NCBI GenBank assembly: GCA_934120715.1 | Contig: CAKOUW010000001.1 | Location: forward strand, 372,001 to 436,000 | DNA length: 64,000 nucleotides | Direction of reading: 5' to 3' | Source: an uncultured Bacilli bacterium | GTDB lineage: Bacteria > Bacillota_I > Bacilli_A > RF39 > UBA660 | Shown here: positions 9,347 through 17,908 of the stretch, piece after piece | How the letters are laid out: every line of letters begins with the position of its first letter | Position numbering within the stretch: position 1 is the stretch's first letter | Program-made: the position numbers and the translations under genes | Notes under the pieces: model-generated | What the model saw: only the letters and a program-made list of their open reading frames with translations | The model's database searches: none | What the model was told of the DNA's origin: nothing

Positions 9347-10372
9347 TTATTTAATAAGCATGGCATCACCAAATGAGAAGAAACGATATCTATTTTCAAC
9401 AGCTATTTTGTAAGCATTTAGAATATGTTCTCTACCAGCTAGGGCTGATACTAACATTACAAGAGTTGATTTTGGTAGATGGAAGTTAGTAATAAGTCTA
9501 TCGATTGCCTTAAATTCATAACCTGGATATATAAATATATCAGTAAAGCCACTACATTCTTTAAATTCATTATACTTTTGCATAATAGTTTCAAGTGTTC
9601 TAACTGAGGTTGTACCTACAGCTATTATTTTTTTATTATTTTTCTTTGTCTCAGTCAAAAGTTCTGCAACTTCTTTGGTCATAGAATAAAACTCACTATG
9701 CATTGTGTGGTCTTCTATTTTCTCAACACTTACTGGTCTAAATGTTCCTAGTCCAACGTGTAGAGTTATATAGGCAATATTTACACCTTTTTCTTTTATT
9801 TTTTCTAATAGTTCTTTAGTAAAATGAAGCCCAGCTGTTGGAGCAGCAGCGCTACCAACTTCTTTAGCATAAACCGTTTGGTATCTTGTTTGATCTTCTA
9901 ACTTTTCATGAATATAGGGAGGAAGTGGCATGGTACCAAGCTGTTCTAGTAACTCTAGGAAAATACCTTGATAGATAAAATTAAAGTGTCTAATTCCCTG
10001 ATCTTTTTCAGCTATACACTCTGCTTTTAGAAGACCGTTACCAAAAGTTACAATAGTACCTACTTTAATTCTTCTGGCTGGTTTTACTAAGCATTCCCAT
10101 TTATCTTCTTCTATATTTTTTAATAATAAAACCTCAATAACAGCATTGGTTTCTTCTTTAGTACCAATAAGTCTAGCTGGCAATACCTTAGTATCGTTTA
10201 ATACTAGGGTGTCTCCTTTTTCTAGATAATCTATAATATCATAAAAATGTTTATGTTCAACTTCTCCAGTTTTTTTATCTAATACCATTAGACGAGAAGC
10301 ATCTCTTTTTTCTATAGGAGTTTGAGCTATTAATGTCTCATCTAAATCATAATCAAAATCTAATACGTTCAT
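9347..10372 (-). CDS. queA: S-adenosylmethionine:tRNA ribosyltransferase-isomerase QueA
   Basis: Transfers and rearranges the ribose of AdoMet onto preQ1-tRNA to give epoxyqueuosine. The 341-residue protein begins with the family pattern DFDYDLDETLIAQTP and carries DASRLMVLD, LNDTKVLPARL (residues about 58-68), AAPTAGLHFT (about 175-184), HVGLGTFRPV and the C-terminal NFHLPKSTLVMLVSA and RYRFFSFGDAMLI. Start ATG at 10372 has SD AAAGAAAGGA. It is separated from tgt by 11 bases and from ruvB by one base, so the two queuosine genes are cotranscribed with the Holliday junction genes. Confidence 0.97.
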   Translation of the reverse strand: MNVLDFDYDLDETLIAQTPIEKRDASRLMVLDKKTGEVEHKHFYDIIDYLEKGDTLVLNDTKVLPARLIGTKEETNAVIEVLLLKNIEEDKWECLVKPARRIKVGTIVTFGNGLLKAECIAEKDQGIRHFNFIYQGIFLELLEQLGTMPLPPYIHEKLEDQTRYQTVYAKEVGSAAAPTAGLHFTKELLEKIKEKGVNIAYITLHVGLGTFRPVSVEKIEDHTMHSEFYSMTKEVAELLTETKKNNKKIIAVGTTSVRTLETIMQKYNEFKECSGFTDIFIYPGYEFKAIDRLITNFHLPKSTLVMLVSALAGREHILNAYKIAVENRYRFFSFGDAMLIK

Positions 10373-10373
10373 A

Positions 10374-11375
10374 CTAATCCTTCTTTTCTATTCCTAATAC
10401 TTCATATGCCTTGTCGGTTACCATTCTACCTCTACTGGTTCTTTTTAATAAGCCTGTTTGTAATAAGTATGGTTCATAGACATCTTCTATAGTTGTTGTC
10501 TCTTCACCAATTGAACTACTTATGGCTTCTATGCCAACTGGACCACCATTGAACTTATTTATTATGGCTAGTAGAAGTTCATGATCGGTTTTATCAAGAC
10601 CTAATTTATCTATTTGCAGCCTATTTAAGGCCTCTCTGGTAATTTCAATATCTATTTTACCACTACCCTTTACAAGAGCAAAGTCTCTTACTCTTTTACA
10701 TAATCTATTGGCAATACGTGGCGTTCCTCTACTTCTTGTGGCTAATTCCAAGGCAGCTTCGTCATCTATTTCTGTTTTTAAGACACGAGCTGTTCTTTTA
10801 ATTATTTTACATAGTTCATCGGTTGTATAAAATTGTAATTTAGAAACTATTCCAAATCTATCTCTTAGAGGAGCTGATAAATCTCCAGCCCTGGTTGTTG
10901 CTCCTACTAGGGTAAAGGGTGGAAGATCTATTTTTATATTACGTGACTTTTCTTCACTACCAACTATTATATCTAGTGAAAAGTCCTCCATGGCTGGATA
11001 TAAAATTTCTTCTATAAATCTTGGCATTCTGTGGATTTCATCTATAAATAGAACATCCCCTGGTTCAAGTGATGATAAAAGGGCCGCTAGATCACCACTT
11101 TTTTCTAAGCTTGGTCCACTAGCAGTTTTAATATTGGCACCAAGTTCATTAGCAATAATAAAAGCTAGAGTTGTTTTACCAAGACCTGGAGGGCCATATA
11201 ATAAAACATGATCTAAGGGTTCAGAGCGCATTTTAGCCGCTTCAATAAATACCTTAATGTTTTCTTTTACATCTTCTTGGCCAATATATTCATCAATTGT
11301 TTCTGGTCTAATAGTATTATCAATAACATTATCATCTTCTATTTGGTAATTTCTTATAATACTTTCCTTTTCCAT
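10374..11375 (-). CDS. ruvB: Holliday junction branch-migration helicase RuvB
   Basis: AAA+ motor that drives branch migration with RuvA. The 333-residue protein shows Walker A GPPGLGKTT (about residues 60-68), Walker B LFIDEIHR (about 108-115), sensor 1 GATTRAG, the arginine finger segment PLRDRFG (about 170) and a C-terminal winged helix (GGPVGIEAISSSIGEE, about 280-295). The N-terminus RPETIDEYIGQ is the standard RuvB opening. SD AGGAGG lies before ATG at 11375. It is 13 bases downstream of ruvA. As usual in Bacillota there is no ruvC beside it. Confidence 0.98.
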   Translation of the reverse strand: MEKESIIRNYQIEDDNVIDNTIRPETIDEYIGQEDVKENIKVFIEAAKMRSEPLDHVLLYGPPGLGKTTLAFIIANELGANIKTASGPSLEKSGDLAALLSSLEPGDVLFIDEIHRMPRFIEEILYPAMEDFSLDIIVGSEEKSRNIKIDLPPFTLVGATTRAGDLSAPLRDRFGIVSKLQFYTTDELCKIIKRTARVLKTEIDDEAALELATRSRGTPRIANRLCKRVRDFALVKGSGKIDIEITREALNRLQIDKLGLDKTDHELLLAIINKFNGGPVGIEAISSSIGEETTTIEDVYEPYLLQTGLLKRTSRGRMVTDKAYEVLGIEKKD

Positions 11376-11388
11376 AGTTAGACCTCCT

Positions 11389-11952
11389 TTATCTTAATAA
11401 TAGTTTTAAAGCCTCTTTTACTTGCTGCTCTAAAGGTAGTGTATTATCTACTTTACTTAAAATAGATTTTAATTCTTTTTCTTTGTAACCTAGGCCAACA
11501 AGTACTTCTTTTAATTCCTCTTCTTTTTCATCATCTAAGTCTGAAATACCTACACCAATAAATTCTAACTTGCCTTTTAAATCTAGGACAATTTGTTTAG
11601 CTAATTTATCACCAATCTTGGGAAACTTCTTTAAATAAGCAATATTTTCTCTTTCAATAGCATCCATTATTCCTTCTGGAGTAGATGAGGCGAATAAAGG
11701 AAGAGCCATTTTACAGCCTAGTCCTTTAACACCAATTAGCTTTAGAAAAAGATCTTTTTCTTCCTTTAATTTAAAACCGAATAAGGAATTTTCGTCTTCT
11801 TTTACTTGCTGATATACAAATACTTTATAATCATTTCCTATTTCAAATGAATAAGGATTTGATACATTTATTAAATAGCCTATTCCATTATTCTCCAAGA
11901 CTATTGAATTGTTTTTTATATAAGTTACTTTTCCAATAATATAATCGTACAT
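11389..11952 (-). CDS. ruvA: Holliday junction DNA-binding protein RuvA
   Basis: Tetrameric DNA-binding partner of RuvB. The 187-residue protein has the N-terminal OB-fold (MYDYIIGKVTYI), the HhH tandem (LIGVKGLGCKMAL about residues 74-86, and FPKIGDKLAKQIVLDLKGKL about 107-126) and the C-terminal domain III (EELKEVLVGLGYKEKELK, about 145-162) that contacts RuvB. ATG at 11952 is used because family members start MYDYI and because GGAG lies eight bases upstream; an in-frame ATG ten codons earlier has no SD. It is the first gene of the ruvA-ruvB-queA-tgt operon. Confidence 0.96.
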   Translation of the reverse strand: MYDYIIGKVTYIKNNSIVLENNGIGYLINVSNPYSFEIGNDYKVFVYQQVKEDENSLFGFKLKEEKDLFLKLIGVKGLGCKMALPLFASSTPEGIMDAIERENIAYLKKFPKIGDKLAKQIVLDLKGKLEFIGVGISDLDDEKEEELKEVLVGLGYKEKELKSILSKVDNTLPLEQQVKEALKLLLR

Positions 11953-12084
11953 ATTTTCAACTCCAGTGTTATTATATAACAAAAAGAAAAAAGATACAAT
12001 TACGTTAAGATCAAAATATCAATCTATTTAACACGTAAAGATCTTTTTAAATACTATCTTTTTAATATTTATATTTGATATAAA

Positions 12085-12807
12085 CTAATTATCTTTTAGA
12101 TTACAATATACATCTTGAACATCATCTAAATCTTCTAATGTTTCAATAAGTCTTTCTACTTTCTCTCTTCCTTCATCATCAAGTTCTACTTCCATATTTG
12201 GAACATAAGTTAATTCACATTGGAAAAATTCTTTTACACCAGCTTCTTCTAAAGCTGTTCTTACTGCTGTAAAGGTATCGGCAGTTGTTGTTATTAGATA
12301 GCTATTTTCTTCTTTTTCAAAATCTAATGCTCCAGCATCAAGTGCAGTCATCATAATTGTATCTTCATCATATTCAGATGGTATGGCAATAAAGCCACGT
12401 CTTTCAAACATATAACTAACTGAACCATCAGTTCCTAAATTACCTCCAGCTTTAGTAAAAGAACTTCTAACTTGAGAGGCTGTTCTATTTCTATTATCTG
12501 TAAGACAATCTACCATAAATGCTACTCCGCCATGGCCGTATCCTTCATAACGAATACTTTCATAGTTTGCTGCATCTTGTGATCCAGATGCTTTTTCGAT
12601 AGCTTTTTGAATATTGTCTTTTGGCATATTTTGCGCTTTTGCTTTATCAACTGCTAATCTTAAAGAAGCATTTTGATTCGGGTCTGGACTACCAGATTTA
12701 GCTGCTACCATAATCTCTTTAGCAAGTTTTTGAAAAACCTTACCACGAGCTGCATCTAAAAGACCTTTCTTTCTATGAATTGTTGCCCATTTTGAATGTC
12801 CACTCAT
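12085..12807 (-). CDS. YebC/PmpR family protein (translation or transcription factor)
   Basis: A 240-residue member of the TACO1/YebC family. The opening MSGHSKWATIHRKKGLLDAARG, the segment DCLTDNRNRTASQVRS (about residues 96-111) and GGNLGTDGSVSYMF (about 116-129) are diagnostic. Recent work on family members (YebC/YeeI) shows roles in relieving ribosome stalling at proline-rich sequences, and older work describes DNA binding; which applies here cannot be told. SD AGGAGG precedes ATG at 12807. It is divergent from the DUF192-like gene at 12927. About 100 AT-rich bases, with no clear terminator, separate it from ruvA. Confidence 0.95.
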   Translation of the reverse strand: MSGHSKWATIHRKKGLLDAARGKVFQKLAKEIMVAAKSGSPDPNQNASLRLAVDKAKAQNMPKDNIQKAIEKASGSQDAANYESIRYEGYGHGGVAFMVDCLTDNRNRTASQVRSSFTKAGGNLGTDGSVSYMFERRGFIAIPSEYDEDTIMMTALDAGALDFEKEENSYLITTTADTFTAVRTALEEAGVKEFFQCELTYVPNMEVELDDEGREKVERLIETLEDLDDVQDVYCNLKDN

Positions 12808-12855
12808 TTATATTCCTCCTTCTTCCATACTATAATATCATAAATTATTTAAATG

Positions 12856-12883
12856 TTGAAGAAGTTTATATGCAATTTATAAT
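12856..12883 (+). promoter_or_regulatory. Promoter of the DUF192-like gene
   Basis: TTGAAG at 12856-12861 and a perfect TATAAT at 12878-12883 are spaced by 16 bases. The predicted start near 12890 leaves a leader of about 37 bases before the ATG at 12927. Confidence 0.6.
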
Positions 12884-12926
12884 AATTCGTGTTATTATTA
12901 TATTAGATTTAGGAATGGTGAGAAAA

Positions 12927-13259
12927 ATGTATTTAAAAACAAAGGGTAAAAAGATAGAATTAAAAAAATTAGAAAGCTTCATTGCTAGAGTTAAAAGTTT
13001 AAGGTTTGTGCTTGATAAAATGGATTATGGTGTTATGTTTCCTAGAAAGCATGGTATTACAACTGTATTTTTCTGTCAGAGAGTTGATATAGTAATGACT
13101 AATAAAGAAATGGAAGTCTTATACGTTTATAGAAATGTTAATTCAGAAAAATATTTTTTACCTAGATTTAGAGTTTATAACATTTTATTACTTCCTCATG
13201 ATACGGCAAGAGATATTAGTAAAGGTGACGTATTAAAGATCATTGATAAAGACAGATAA
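12927..13259 (+). CDS. Small protein, possibly DUF192-like
   Basis: A 110-residue basic soluble protein. The pattern VMFPRKHGITTVFFCQRVDI then VMTNKEMEVLYVYRNV and, near the C-terminus, VLKI resembles the DUF192 (PF02643) fold, in which a short basic stretch, a Phe/Met core and a 'P' loop occur in this order. It lacks the signal peptide that many DUF192 proteins have, so it would be cytoplasmic. Function unknown. ATG at 12927 is chosen because GGTGAG lies just upstream; the open frame extends 49 codons further back but without SD and across the promoter. It is one of only two plus-strand genes in the window and ends in a terminator shared with the facing Hpt-receiver gene. Family assignment is moderate. 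Confidence 0.6.
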   Translation: MYLKTKGKKIELKKLESFIARVKSLRFVLDKMDYGVMFPRKHGITTVFFCQRVDIVMTNKEMEVLYVYRNVNSEKYFLPRFRVYNILLLPHDTARDISKGDVLKIIDKDR

Positions 13260-13286
13260 AAAGGTGGCCAAGTGGTCACCTTTTTT
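13257..13286. terminator. Bidirectional intrinsic terminator
   Basis: AAGGTGGCC at 13261-13269 pairs with GGTCACCTT at 13274-13282 (one G-T pair) across a four-base loop. Six T follow on the plus strand and five on the minus strand. It serves both convergent genes; the stop of the Hpt-receiver gene overlaps its T-run. Confidence 0.85.
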
Positions 13287-14130
13287 AATTCATTTCATTA
13301 AAATATATTGTCTTTTCTACTACTCTTTTGATATCTTTATCAGCAAATGGTTTTCCTAACATATCAATGATATTATAAGTGAAGGCTTTATCAATTGTTT
13401 TCTTGCTAGAGTCACCAGTTATAATAGACACTGGTATTTTCTTAAATAAATTATTTTCTTTCATATAATCTAAGACAGCAAAACCATCTAATATTGGCAT
13501 ATTTAAATCAAGTAAAACAGCTACTAAGTTTGGATTATCTTTATTAGCTTTTATTATATTAAGAGCAACCTCTCCATCTTCAGCGCTTTCTACTTGGTAT
13601 GTATTACTAAAAATTTTAGAGACAAAGTTTCTTACTATACTTGAATCATCAGCTACTAGGATTGTTTTCTTATCATAAACTTTGTATTCTTCTTCATCAT
13701 TTTCAGCATCAGATGGGGCTACAGGAGTAGCAGCTTCAGCTGCTGGAGTTTCACTAGTATCATTAGCATTAGCACCTGATAGATATTCATTTACAATTTT
13801 TTTAGCTTTAATTGCTTCATCTTGTAGTTCTTTAAAATGATTGTAAATATAGAAAACATCTCCTTCTTTACTTTTTAATTCATGTTCATAAGCTATTTCA
13901 CCAAGTTTAGTAAAGCCAAAATATCTGGCATCACTTTTTAAAGAATGTACATATACTGCATAATTGTGCATATCTTTTTTATTCTTATACTCTTCCAATT
14001 TTTCCATCTTTTCATCTATACTTAGAATTAATTCTCCTATTGTATCATTATAGGTATCAATAGTCCCAAATAATTCTAGACTTTTATCGACGTCAACGCC
14101 ATTAGAAGTTAAGAATGTTATGTTGTACAT
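13285..14130 (-). CDS. Hpt domain-receiver domain protein
   Basis: A 281-residue phosphorelay protein. Residues 1-105 form an Hpt four-helix domain; YAVYVHSLKSDARYFG (about residues 58-73) holds the phospho-accepting His. Residues about 115-145 are an Ala/Glu-rich linker. Residues about 150-281 form a receiver domain: acidic pair in ILVADDS, phospho-Asp in LLDLNMP, Thr in SIITGDS and Lys in GKPF. No DNA-binding output domain and no histidine kinase are present here, so it could be an intermediate relay or a c-di-GMP-independent scaffold. SD GAGGGG precedes ATG at 14130. It is monocistronic between a promoter at 14163-14191 and the shared terminator. Confidence 0.88.
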   Translation of the reverse strand: MYNITFLTSNGVDVDKSLELFGTIDTYNDTIGELILSIDEKMEKLEEYKNKKDMHNYAVYVHSLKSDARYFGFTKLGEIAYEHELKSKEGDVFYIYNHFKELQDEAIKAKKIVNEYLSGANANDTSETPAAEAATPVAPSDAENDEEEYKVYDKKTILVADDSSIVRNFVSKIFSNTYQVESAEDGEVALNIIKANKDNPNLVAVLLDLNMPILDGFAVLDYMKENNLFKKIPVSIITGDSSKKTIDKAFTYNIIDMLGKPFADKDIKRVVEKTIYFNEMN

Positions 14131-14162
14131 AATTTATCCCCTCGCTATCATTATATACTTTG

Positions 14163-14191
14163 ATTGTAGCATAATTTTGTTGTTTTTCCAA
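14163..14191 (-). promoter_or_regulatory. Promoter of the Hpt-receiver gene
   Basis: On the minus strand TTGGAA (14186-14191) and TACAAT (14163-14168) are spaced by 17 bases. The start would be near 14156, about 25 bases before the ATG. Confidence 0.55.
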
Positions 14192-14214
14192 GCATTTAAA
14201 TTATTTTTTTATTC

Positions 14215-14937
14215 TTATAAATTATTTGTACAATGTGGGTTTACAAGTCTTTTTTTAGTATATATTATTGGGGAATTATCATTATATTTTTGATCTAAAT
14301 ATGTAACTTCAAAGCCTGGGCCACCAGATTGTTTAAATTCTTTGTTTTTTCTTATTAAATATCTAGCAAACATAGCTTTGATCATATAATCGTAATCTGT
14401 TGTGAAAGGTAACTCACATGGACATACTTTGACCATAAAGTCTAAATCTTCAGCACTTGCTCTTTCTAGAATTAGATCTACTGAATGGCATGGGGATATA
14501 CCTACTAGTAATTTAGCATTACCTAAATGGGTATTTTTCTGAAAATTTTCCTTTTTCAAAACCAAATTTTCATATGGATACTTTTTTAAGACAAGATTAG
14601 GATCATATACAGTTATTGTTCCAGCTGTTTGACTGCTAGCTATGCGCTTTGAAAGGGCTGGGAACAAACCTCCACCTACTTCAATAATATCTTGATTTAT
14701 GTCAAACTTTTCTTTTAATATGCCTAGAAAAGCATCATATACGTTATTATTTTCGTCTAGGGCATCCATTTCATCATAGGCTTCTAATAAAACATCTACA
14801 TTTAGTTGTTCTCGCCAATTTTCCTTTATGTAATTTACAATATTAGGGTTAACAGCATTAATTGATTCTAAATTAGTACCTAGAAATTGCATTGTTCTAT
14901 TATATAATTCTCTTTCACTTATGTCCTTTTTAATCAT
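14215..14937 (-). CDS. Uncharacterised protein with a degenerate methyltransferase-like region
   Basis: A 240-residue soluble protein that I do not recognise. The middle segment DIIEVGGGLFPALSKRIA (about residues 83-100), followed by TITVYDPNLVLKK, looks like strand 1 and strand 2 of a Rossmann-type AdoMet methyltransferase, with motif I as EVGGGLFP. Later methyltransferase motifs are not evident; a Cys pair occurs in MVKVCPCELP and another in the C-terminus. ATG at 14937 has GAAGTG upstream; a GTG three codons earlier is an alternative start. It is probably cotranscribed with the endonuclease-like gene 15 bases upstream and separated from the Hpt-receiver gene by a promoter. No function is proposed. 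Confidence 0.6.
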   Translation of the reverse strand: MIKKDISERELYNRTMQFLGTNLESINAVNPNIVNYIKENWREQLNVDVLLEAYDEMDALDENNNVYDAFLGILKEKFDINQDIIEVGGGLFPALSKRIASSQTAGTITVYDPNLVLKKYPYENLVLKKENFQKNTHLGNAKLLVGISPCHSVDLILERASAEDLDFMVKVCPCELPFTTDYDYMIKAMFARYLIRKNKEFKQSGGPGFEVTYLDQKYNDNSPIIYTKKRLVNPHCTNNL

Positions 14938-14952
14938 ATTAGTCACTTCTTT

Positions 14953-15648
14953 CTATTTTTCATCTATTAATGATATCAAAACTGGATAATGATCACTTGT
15001 TTTTACTTTGTTAACTATTTCCTTTTTTATTACTTTAAAATTACTTGATAAAAATATATGATCTATTGCTCTATGATACTTAGATGTTTTTAAGGTCCTA
15101 TCATTTATTGGAACTCGATAGATACCTATTTCTTCTAATCTAGATGTAAATTCATTGAACATATCTTTATTTGTTTTTAAATTAAAATCACCTAATAAGA
15201 TTATACCGTTAGGGTCTTTTTTTATTATATTAATTACTTTATTTAGTTGTTTTTGTTTTACAGATAAGATTTTACATTCTAGATGGGTATTATATATTGA
15301 TACTAGTTTATCATTGTATTTTATAACCGTCTTAGTCAATACTCTCTTAGTAAATGATGGAATAAATGGTAAATGATAGGTTTTAGTATCTATTATATCT
15401 TTATTAGTTATAATTGAATTTTTCTCATTATATCTTTTTAAGAATGGTAATTTATATCTATAAGTTCCTGTTATATTGTAATTTGCTTTTTGAAGTTTAT
15501 TTTCCAAGTCTTTAGCATTTTTCTTAAATAATTCTTGAATTCCTATGACATCTATCTTATTAGTTAAGATGTAATCAATAATTTGTTTATTCTTTGTTAG
15601 ATCTTTTCCATAATCATTTTGAATATTAAAGGTAGATACTTTTAACAT
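14953..15648 (-). CDS. Endonuclease/exonuclease/phosphatase family protein
   Basis: A 231-residue single EEP domain, a metal-dependent phosphodiesterase fold shared by DNase I, exonuclease III and lipid phosphatases. Motifs in order: STFNIQN (residues 5-11), DVIGIQEL (about 34-41, metal-binding Glu), the central LLGDFNLKTN (about 150-159, Asp and Asn), RAIDHIFLS (about 192-200) and SDHYPV (about 217-222, catalytic His). There is no signal peptide, so it acts in the cytoplasm; the substrate is unknown. SD AAAGGAG precedes ATG at 15648. It lies 15 bases after the obg stop and may be read from the ribosomal-protein promoter through obg. Confidence 0.88.
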   Translation of the reverse strand: MLKVSTFNIQNDYGKDLTKNKQIIDYILTNKIDVIGIQELFKKNAKDLENKLQKANYNITGTYRYKLPFLKRYNEKNSIITNKDIIDTKTYHLPFIPSFTKRVLTKTVIKYNDKLVSIYNTHLECKILSVKQKQLNKVINIIKKDPNGIILLGDFNLKTNKDMFNEFTSRLEEIGIYRVPINDRTLKTSKYHRAIDHIFLSSNFKVIKKEIVNKVKTSDHYPVLISLIDEK

Positions 15649-15663
15649 TTCAGTCTACTCCTT

Positions 15664-16938
15664 TTAATCTTTATAATCAAAATAGAAGTCTAAAATTCGT
15701 ACTTGGTCTCCTTCCTTAGCTCCAAGTGTTGCTAGTTTATCATCTATACCAAGTTTTTTTAGTTTTTTAGCGAAGCGATAGATAGCTTCTTCACTGTTGA
15801 ACTTAGTCATTTTGAAAATTCTTTCTACTTCTTTACCAGAAATTGACCAAACATTTTCTTCTTCTTTTGTTATAGTATATGGTTCTTCTTTTTCAAATTT
15901 GTATAGAATGTGATTTTCTATTTGATTATCATCATATAAATCTTTTTGAGGAATTTCTTTTAATAGTTCACTTAATCTATCTATAACTTTTTGTAGTCCT
16001 GTATTAGTTGCAGCACTTATTTCATATATTTCACAGTCTACTTTCTTTTTAAATTCTTCTAAGTTCTCTTTGGCATTTGGTAAATCCATTTTATTAGCTA
16101 TTATTATTTGTGGTTTATCCATTAGCTTTTCATTAAATTCTTTTAATTCTTTATTTATTAGGCAATAATCGGTATAAGGATCACGCATTTCACTACCACT
16201 CATATCAATAACGTGAGCTATTATTCTAGTTCTTTCGATATGTCTTAGGAATTTATCGCCTAGGCCTTCACCAAGTGATGCTCCCTCTATTAATCCTGGC
16301 AAGTCAGCCATAACAAAACTATCTCCAGATGATGATTTAACTACACCTAAATTTGGTGTTAGGGTTGTGAAGTGGTATGAAGCTATTTTAGGTTTTGATT
16401 TTGAAACACATGAAATTATAGTGCTTTTCCCAACGCTTGGTAAGCCAACTAAACCTACATCTGCTAGAAGTTTCACTTCTACTTTTAAATTCCTTTTTTC
16501 GCCTTCTTCACCTTTTTCAGAATAGTTTGGTGCGGTATTGGTCTGCGTTTTAAAAGCGGTATTACCGCGACCACCACGGCCTCCTCTAGCAATTAGCTCC
16601 TCTTGATCTTTTCTAGATAGATCCGCTATTACTAGATTGGTATCCATATCGGTAACCACTGTTCCTTGTGGTACTTTTATAATAATCGGAGCTGCTCCTT
16701 TACCATGTTGATTTTTACCCCTACCATTTTCACCTTTTTTACCTTTTATAGTTTTTTGGTAACGAAGATCTAATAGTGTATGTAATCCCTCATCAACTTT
16801 AAATATTATATCTGAACCATGGCCACCATTACCACCATATGGACCACCCATAGGTACATACTTTTCTCTTCTGAAGGCAGTGCAACCATCGCCACCATCA
16901 CCAGCTTCAACTTTAATATTTACCTCATCTACAAACAT
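15664..16938 (-). CDS. obg: GTPase Obg/CgtA
   Basis: Essential ribosome-associated GTPase involved in 50S assembly and stress control. The 424-residue protein has the glycine-rich Obg fold (MFVDEVNIKVEAGDGGDGC at 1-19, then repeated GGxGG), the G domain from about 158 (P-loop GLPSVGKST, G3 DLPGLIEG, G4 NKMD) and a C-terminal OCT domain (from about 345 to the end, with WSISGKEVERIF). ATG at 16938 has SD GGAGGGG; the frame continues 14 codons upstream without SD. It follows rpmA, as in most Bacillota. A stem-loop lies between them. Confidence 0.97.
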   Translation of the reverse strand: MFVDEVNIKVEAGDGGDGCTAFRREKYVPMGGPYGGNGGHGSDIIFKVDEGLHTLLDLRYQKTIKGKKGENGRGKNQHGKGAAPIIIKVPQGTVVTDMDTNLVIADLSRKDQEELIARGGRGGRGNTAFKTQTNTAPNYSEKGEEGEKRNLKVEVKLLADVGLVGLPSVGKSTIISCVSKSKPKIASYHFTTLTPNLGVVKSSSGDSFVMADLPGLIEGASLGEGLGDKFLRHIERTRIIAHVIDMSGSEMRDPYTDYCLINKELKEFNEKLMDKPQIIIANKMDLPNAKENLEEFKKKVDCEIYEISAATNTGLQKVIDRLSELLKEIPQKDLYDDNQIENHILYKFEKEEPYTITKEEENVWSISGKEVERIFKMTKFNSEEAIYRFAKKLKKLGIDDKLATLGAKEGDQVRILDFYFDYKD

Positions 16939-16965
16939 ATTTTCCCCTCCTTTTTTATTTTGATA

Positions 16966-16990
16966 TAAATAAAGAGCCATAATGGCTCTT
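16966..16990 (-). terminator. Stem-loop between rpmA and obg, probable partial terminator
   Basis: AAGAGCCA / TGGCTCTT (16972-16979 with 16983-16990) forms an 8-bp stem with a three-base loop just after rpmA. The T-run on the minus strand is interrupted (CTTTATTTA), so it may reduce rather than stop transcription into obg. Confidence 0.5.
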
Positions 16991-16998
16991 AGTTTTTA

Positions 16999-17289
16999 TT
17001 ATTCTCCTACTGGATATACAGAAGCTTGTTTTTTGTCTCTTCCTAAACGTTCAAATTTAACGATACCGTCAATAGTTGAATAAATACTGTCATCATTTCC
17101 ACGACGAGTATTAACTCCTGGGAATACTTTAGTTCCACGTTGACGATATATAATACTTCCTGCTGTTACGAATTGTCCATCAGCAGCTTTAGCTCCTAGT
17201 CTACGTCCTGCAGAATCACGACCATTAGATGTTGATCCTTGCCCTTTATGGTGAGCAAATAACTGTATATCTAACTTTAAAAACTCCAT
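16999..17289 (-). CDS. rpmA: Ribosomal protein bL27 with Prp-cleavable N-terminal extension
   Basis: A 96-residue large-subunit protein near the peptidyl transferase centre. In Bacillota L27 is made with a short extension ending in a hydrophobic motif before AxxxG, which the protease Prp removes. Here the extension is KLDIQLF followed by AHHKGQGSTSNGRDS (residues 5-26); the cut would fall before Ala-12. The rest has the normal GRRLGAKAADGQFV and IYRQRGTKVFPG motifs. SD AGGAGG precedes ATG at 17289. It is downstream of prp, which encodes the protease, in the canonical rplU-prp-rpmA order. The same KLDIQLFA motif occurs at the start of L32 at 32561-32767. Confidence 0.97.
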   Translation of the reverse strand: MEFLKLDIQLFAHHKGQGSTSNGRDSAGRRLGAKAADGQFVTAGSIIYRQRGTKVFPGVNTRRGNDDSIYSTIDGIVKFERLGRDKKQASVYPVGE

Positions 17290-17300
17290 AATTCTCCTCC

Positions 17301-17603
17301 TTATTTTACTTGTATGTTAGCTGGGTATTTTTCCTCTAACTCTTTTAAAAGACTAATCATATTAGCAATTAATGTCTGAGTTGTAAAATCATCACTATTA
17401 ATAATGATTTTAACATTACCATCATTAACTTCATAATTTAGACTACCTTCATTTAGGCTTAAAATGCCATTTATAGAAGTTGTTACAATACTACTTATAG
17501 CACTACAAACTATATCTGTTCCATAATCACTATACATAGCATGACCATTAACAATAACTTTTTGATAAATATTATCTTTTTTTGTTACTTCTACCTTAAC
17601 CAT
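17301..17603 (-). CDS. prp: Ribosomal-processing cysteine protease Prp
   Basis: A 100-residue protease of the YsxB/DUF464 family that trims the L27 extension. The catalytic pair is visible: His in VNGHAMYSDYG (about residue 21) and Cys in DIVCSAISS (about residue 33). The gene begins directly after the rplU stop with no strong SD, so translation is probably coupled to rplU. It lies 11 bases before rpmA. Because L32 in this genome carries the same recognition-like motif, Prp may have more than one ribosomal substrate here (inference). Confidence 0.94.
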   Translation of the reverse strand: MVKVEVTKKDNIYQKVIVNGHAMYSDYGTDIVCSAISSIVTTSINGILSLNEGSLNYEVNDGNVKIIINSDDFTTQTLIANMISLLKELEEKYPANIQVK

Positions 17604-17605
17604 TT

Positions 17606-17908
17606 TTAACCATTAATTTTTGTAATCTTAATTTTAGTATAAGGTTGTCTATGACCTTGTTTCTTACGATTAGATCTATCTTTACTTTTGTATTTAAAAA
17701 CAGTAATTTTCTTTTGTTTACCATTCTTTACTACTTCTCCTAAAACAGTAGCATCAGTAAGATAAGGACTACCTATTTTCCCATCAAGCATTAATACTTG
17801 ATCGAATTTAACTGTATCACCTACATTGGCATTTAATTTTTCAACGAAAATTTCTTGATTTTCTTGAACATAATATTGCTTTCCACCAACTTTAATTACA
17901 GCGTTCAT
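17606..17908 (-). CDS. rplU: Ribosomal protein bL21
   Basis: A 100-residue large-subunit protein that binds 23S rRNA. The N-terminus MNAVIKVGGKQYYVQENQ and the C-terminal block FKYKSKDRSNRKKQGHRQPY are the family signatures. SD AAGGAGG precedes ATG at 17908. It is first in rplU-prp-rpmA-(obg) and is preceded by a leader of about 100 bases with two stem-loops and a consensus promoter, so the operon is likely to be feedback-regulated through that leader. Confidence 0.97.
   Translation of the reverse strand: MNAVIKVGGKQYYVQENQEIFVEKLNANVGDTVKFDQVLMLDGKIGSPYLTDATVLGEVVKNGKQKKITVFKYKSKDRSNRKKQGHRQPYTKIKITKING

Noticed and set aside
12000..12084. Palindromic AAAGATCTTT and a separated AAGATC/GATCTT pair between yebC and ruvA considered as a terminator
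   Set aside because: The stem is short, the loop is about 29 bases and there is no clean T-run, so it is not listed.
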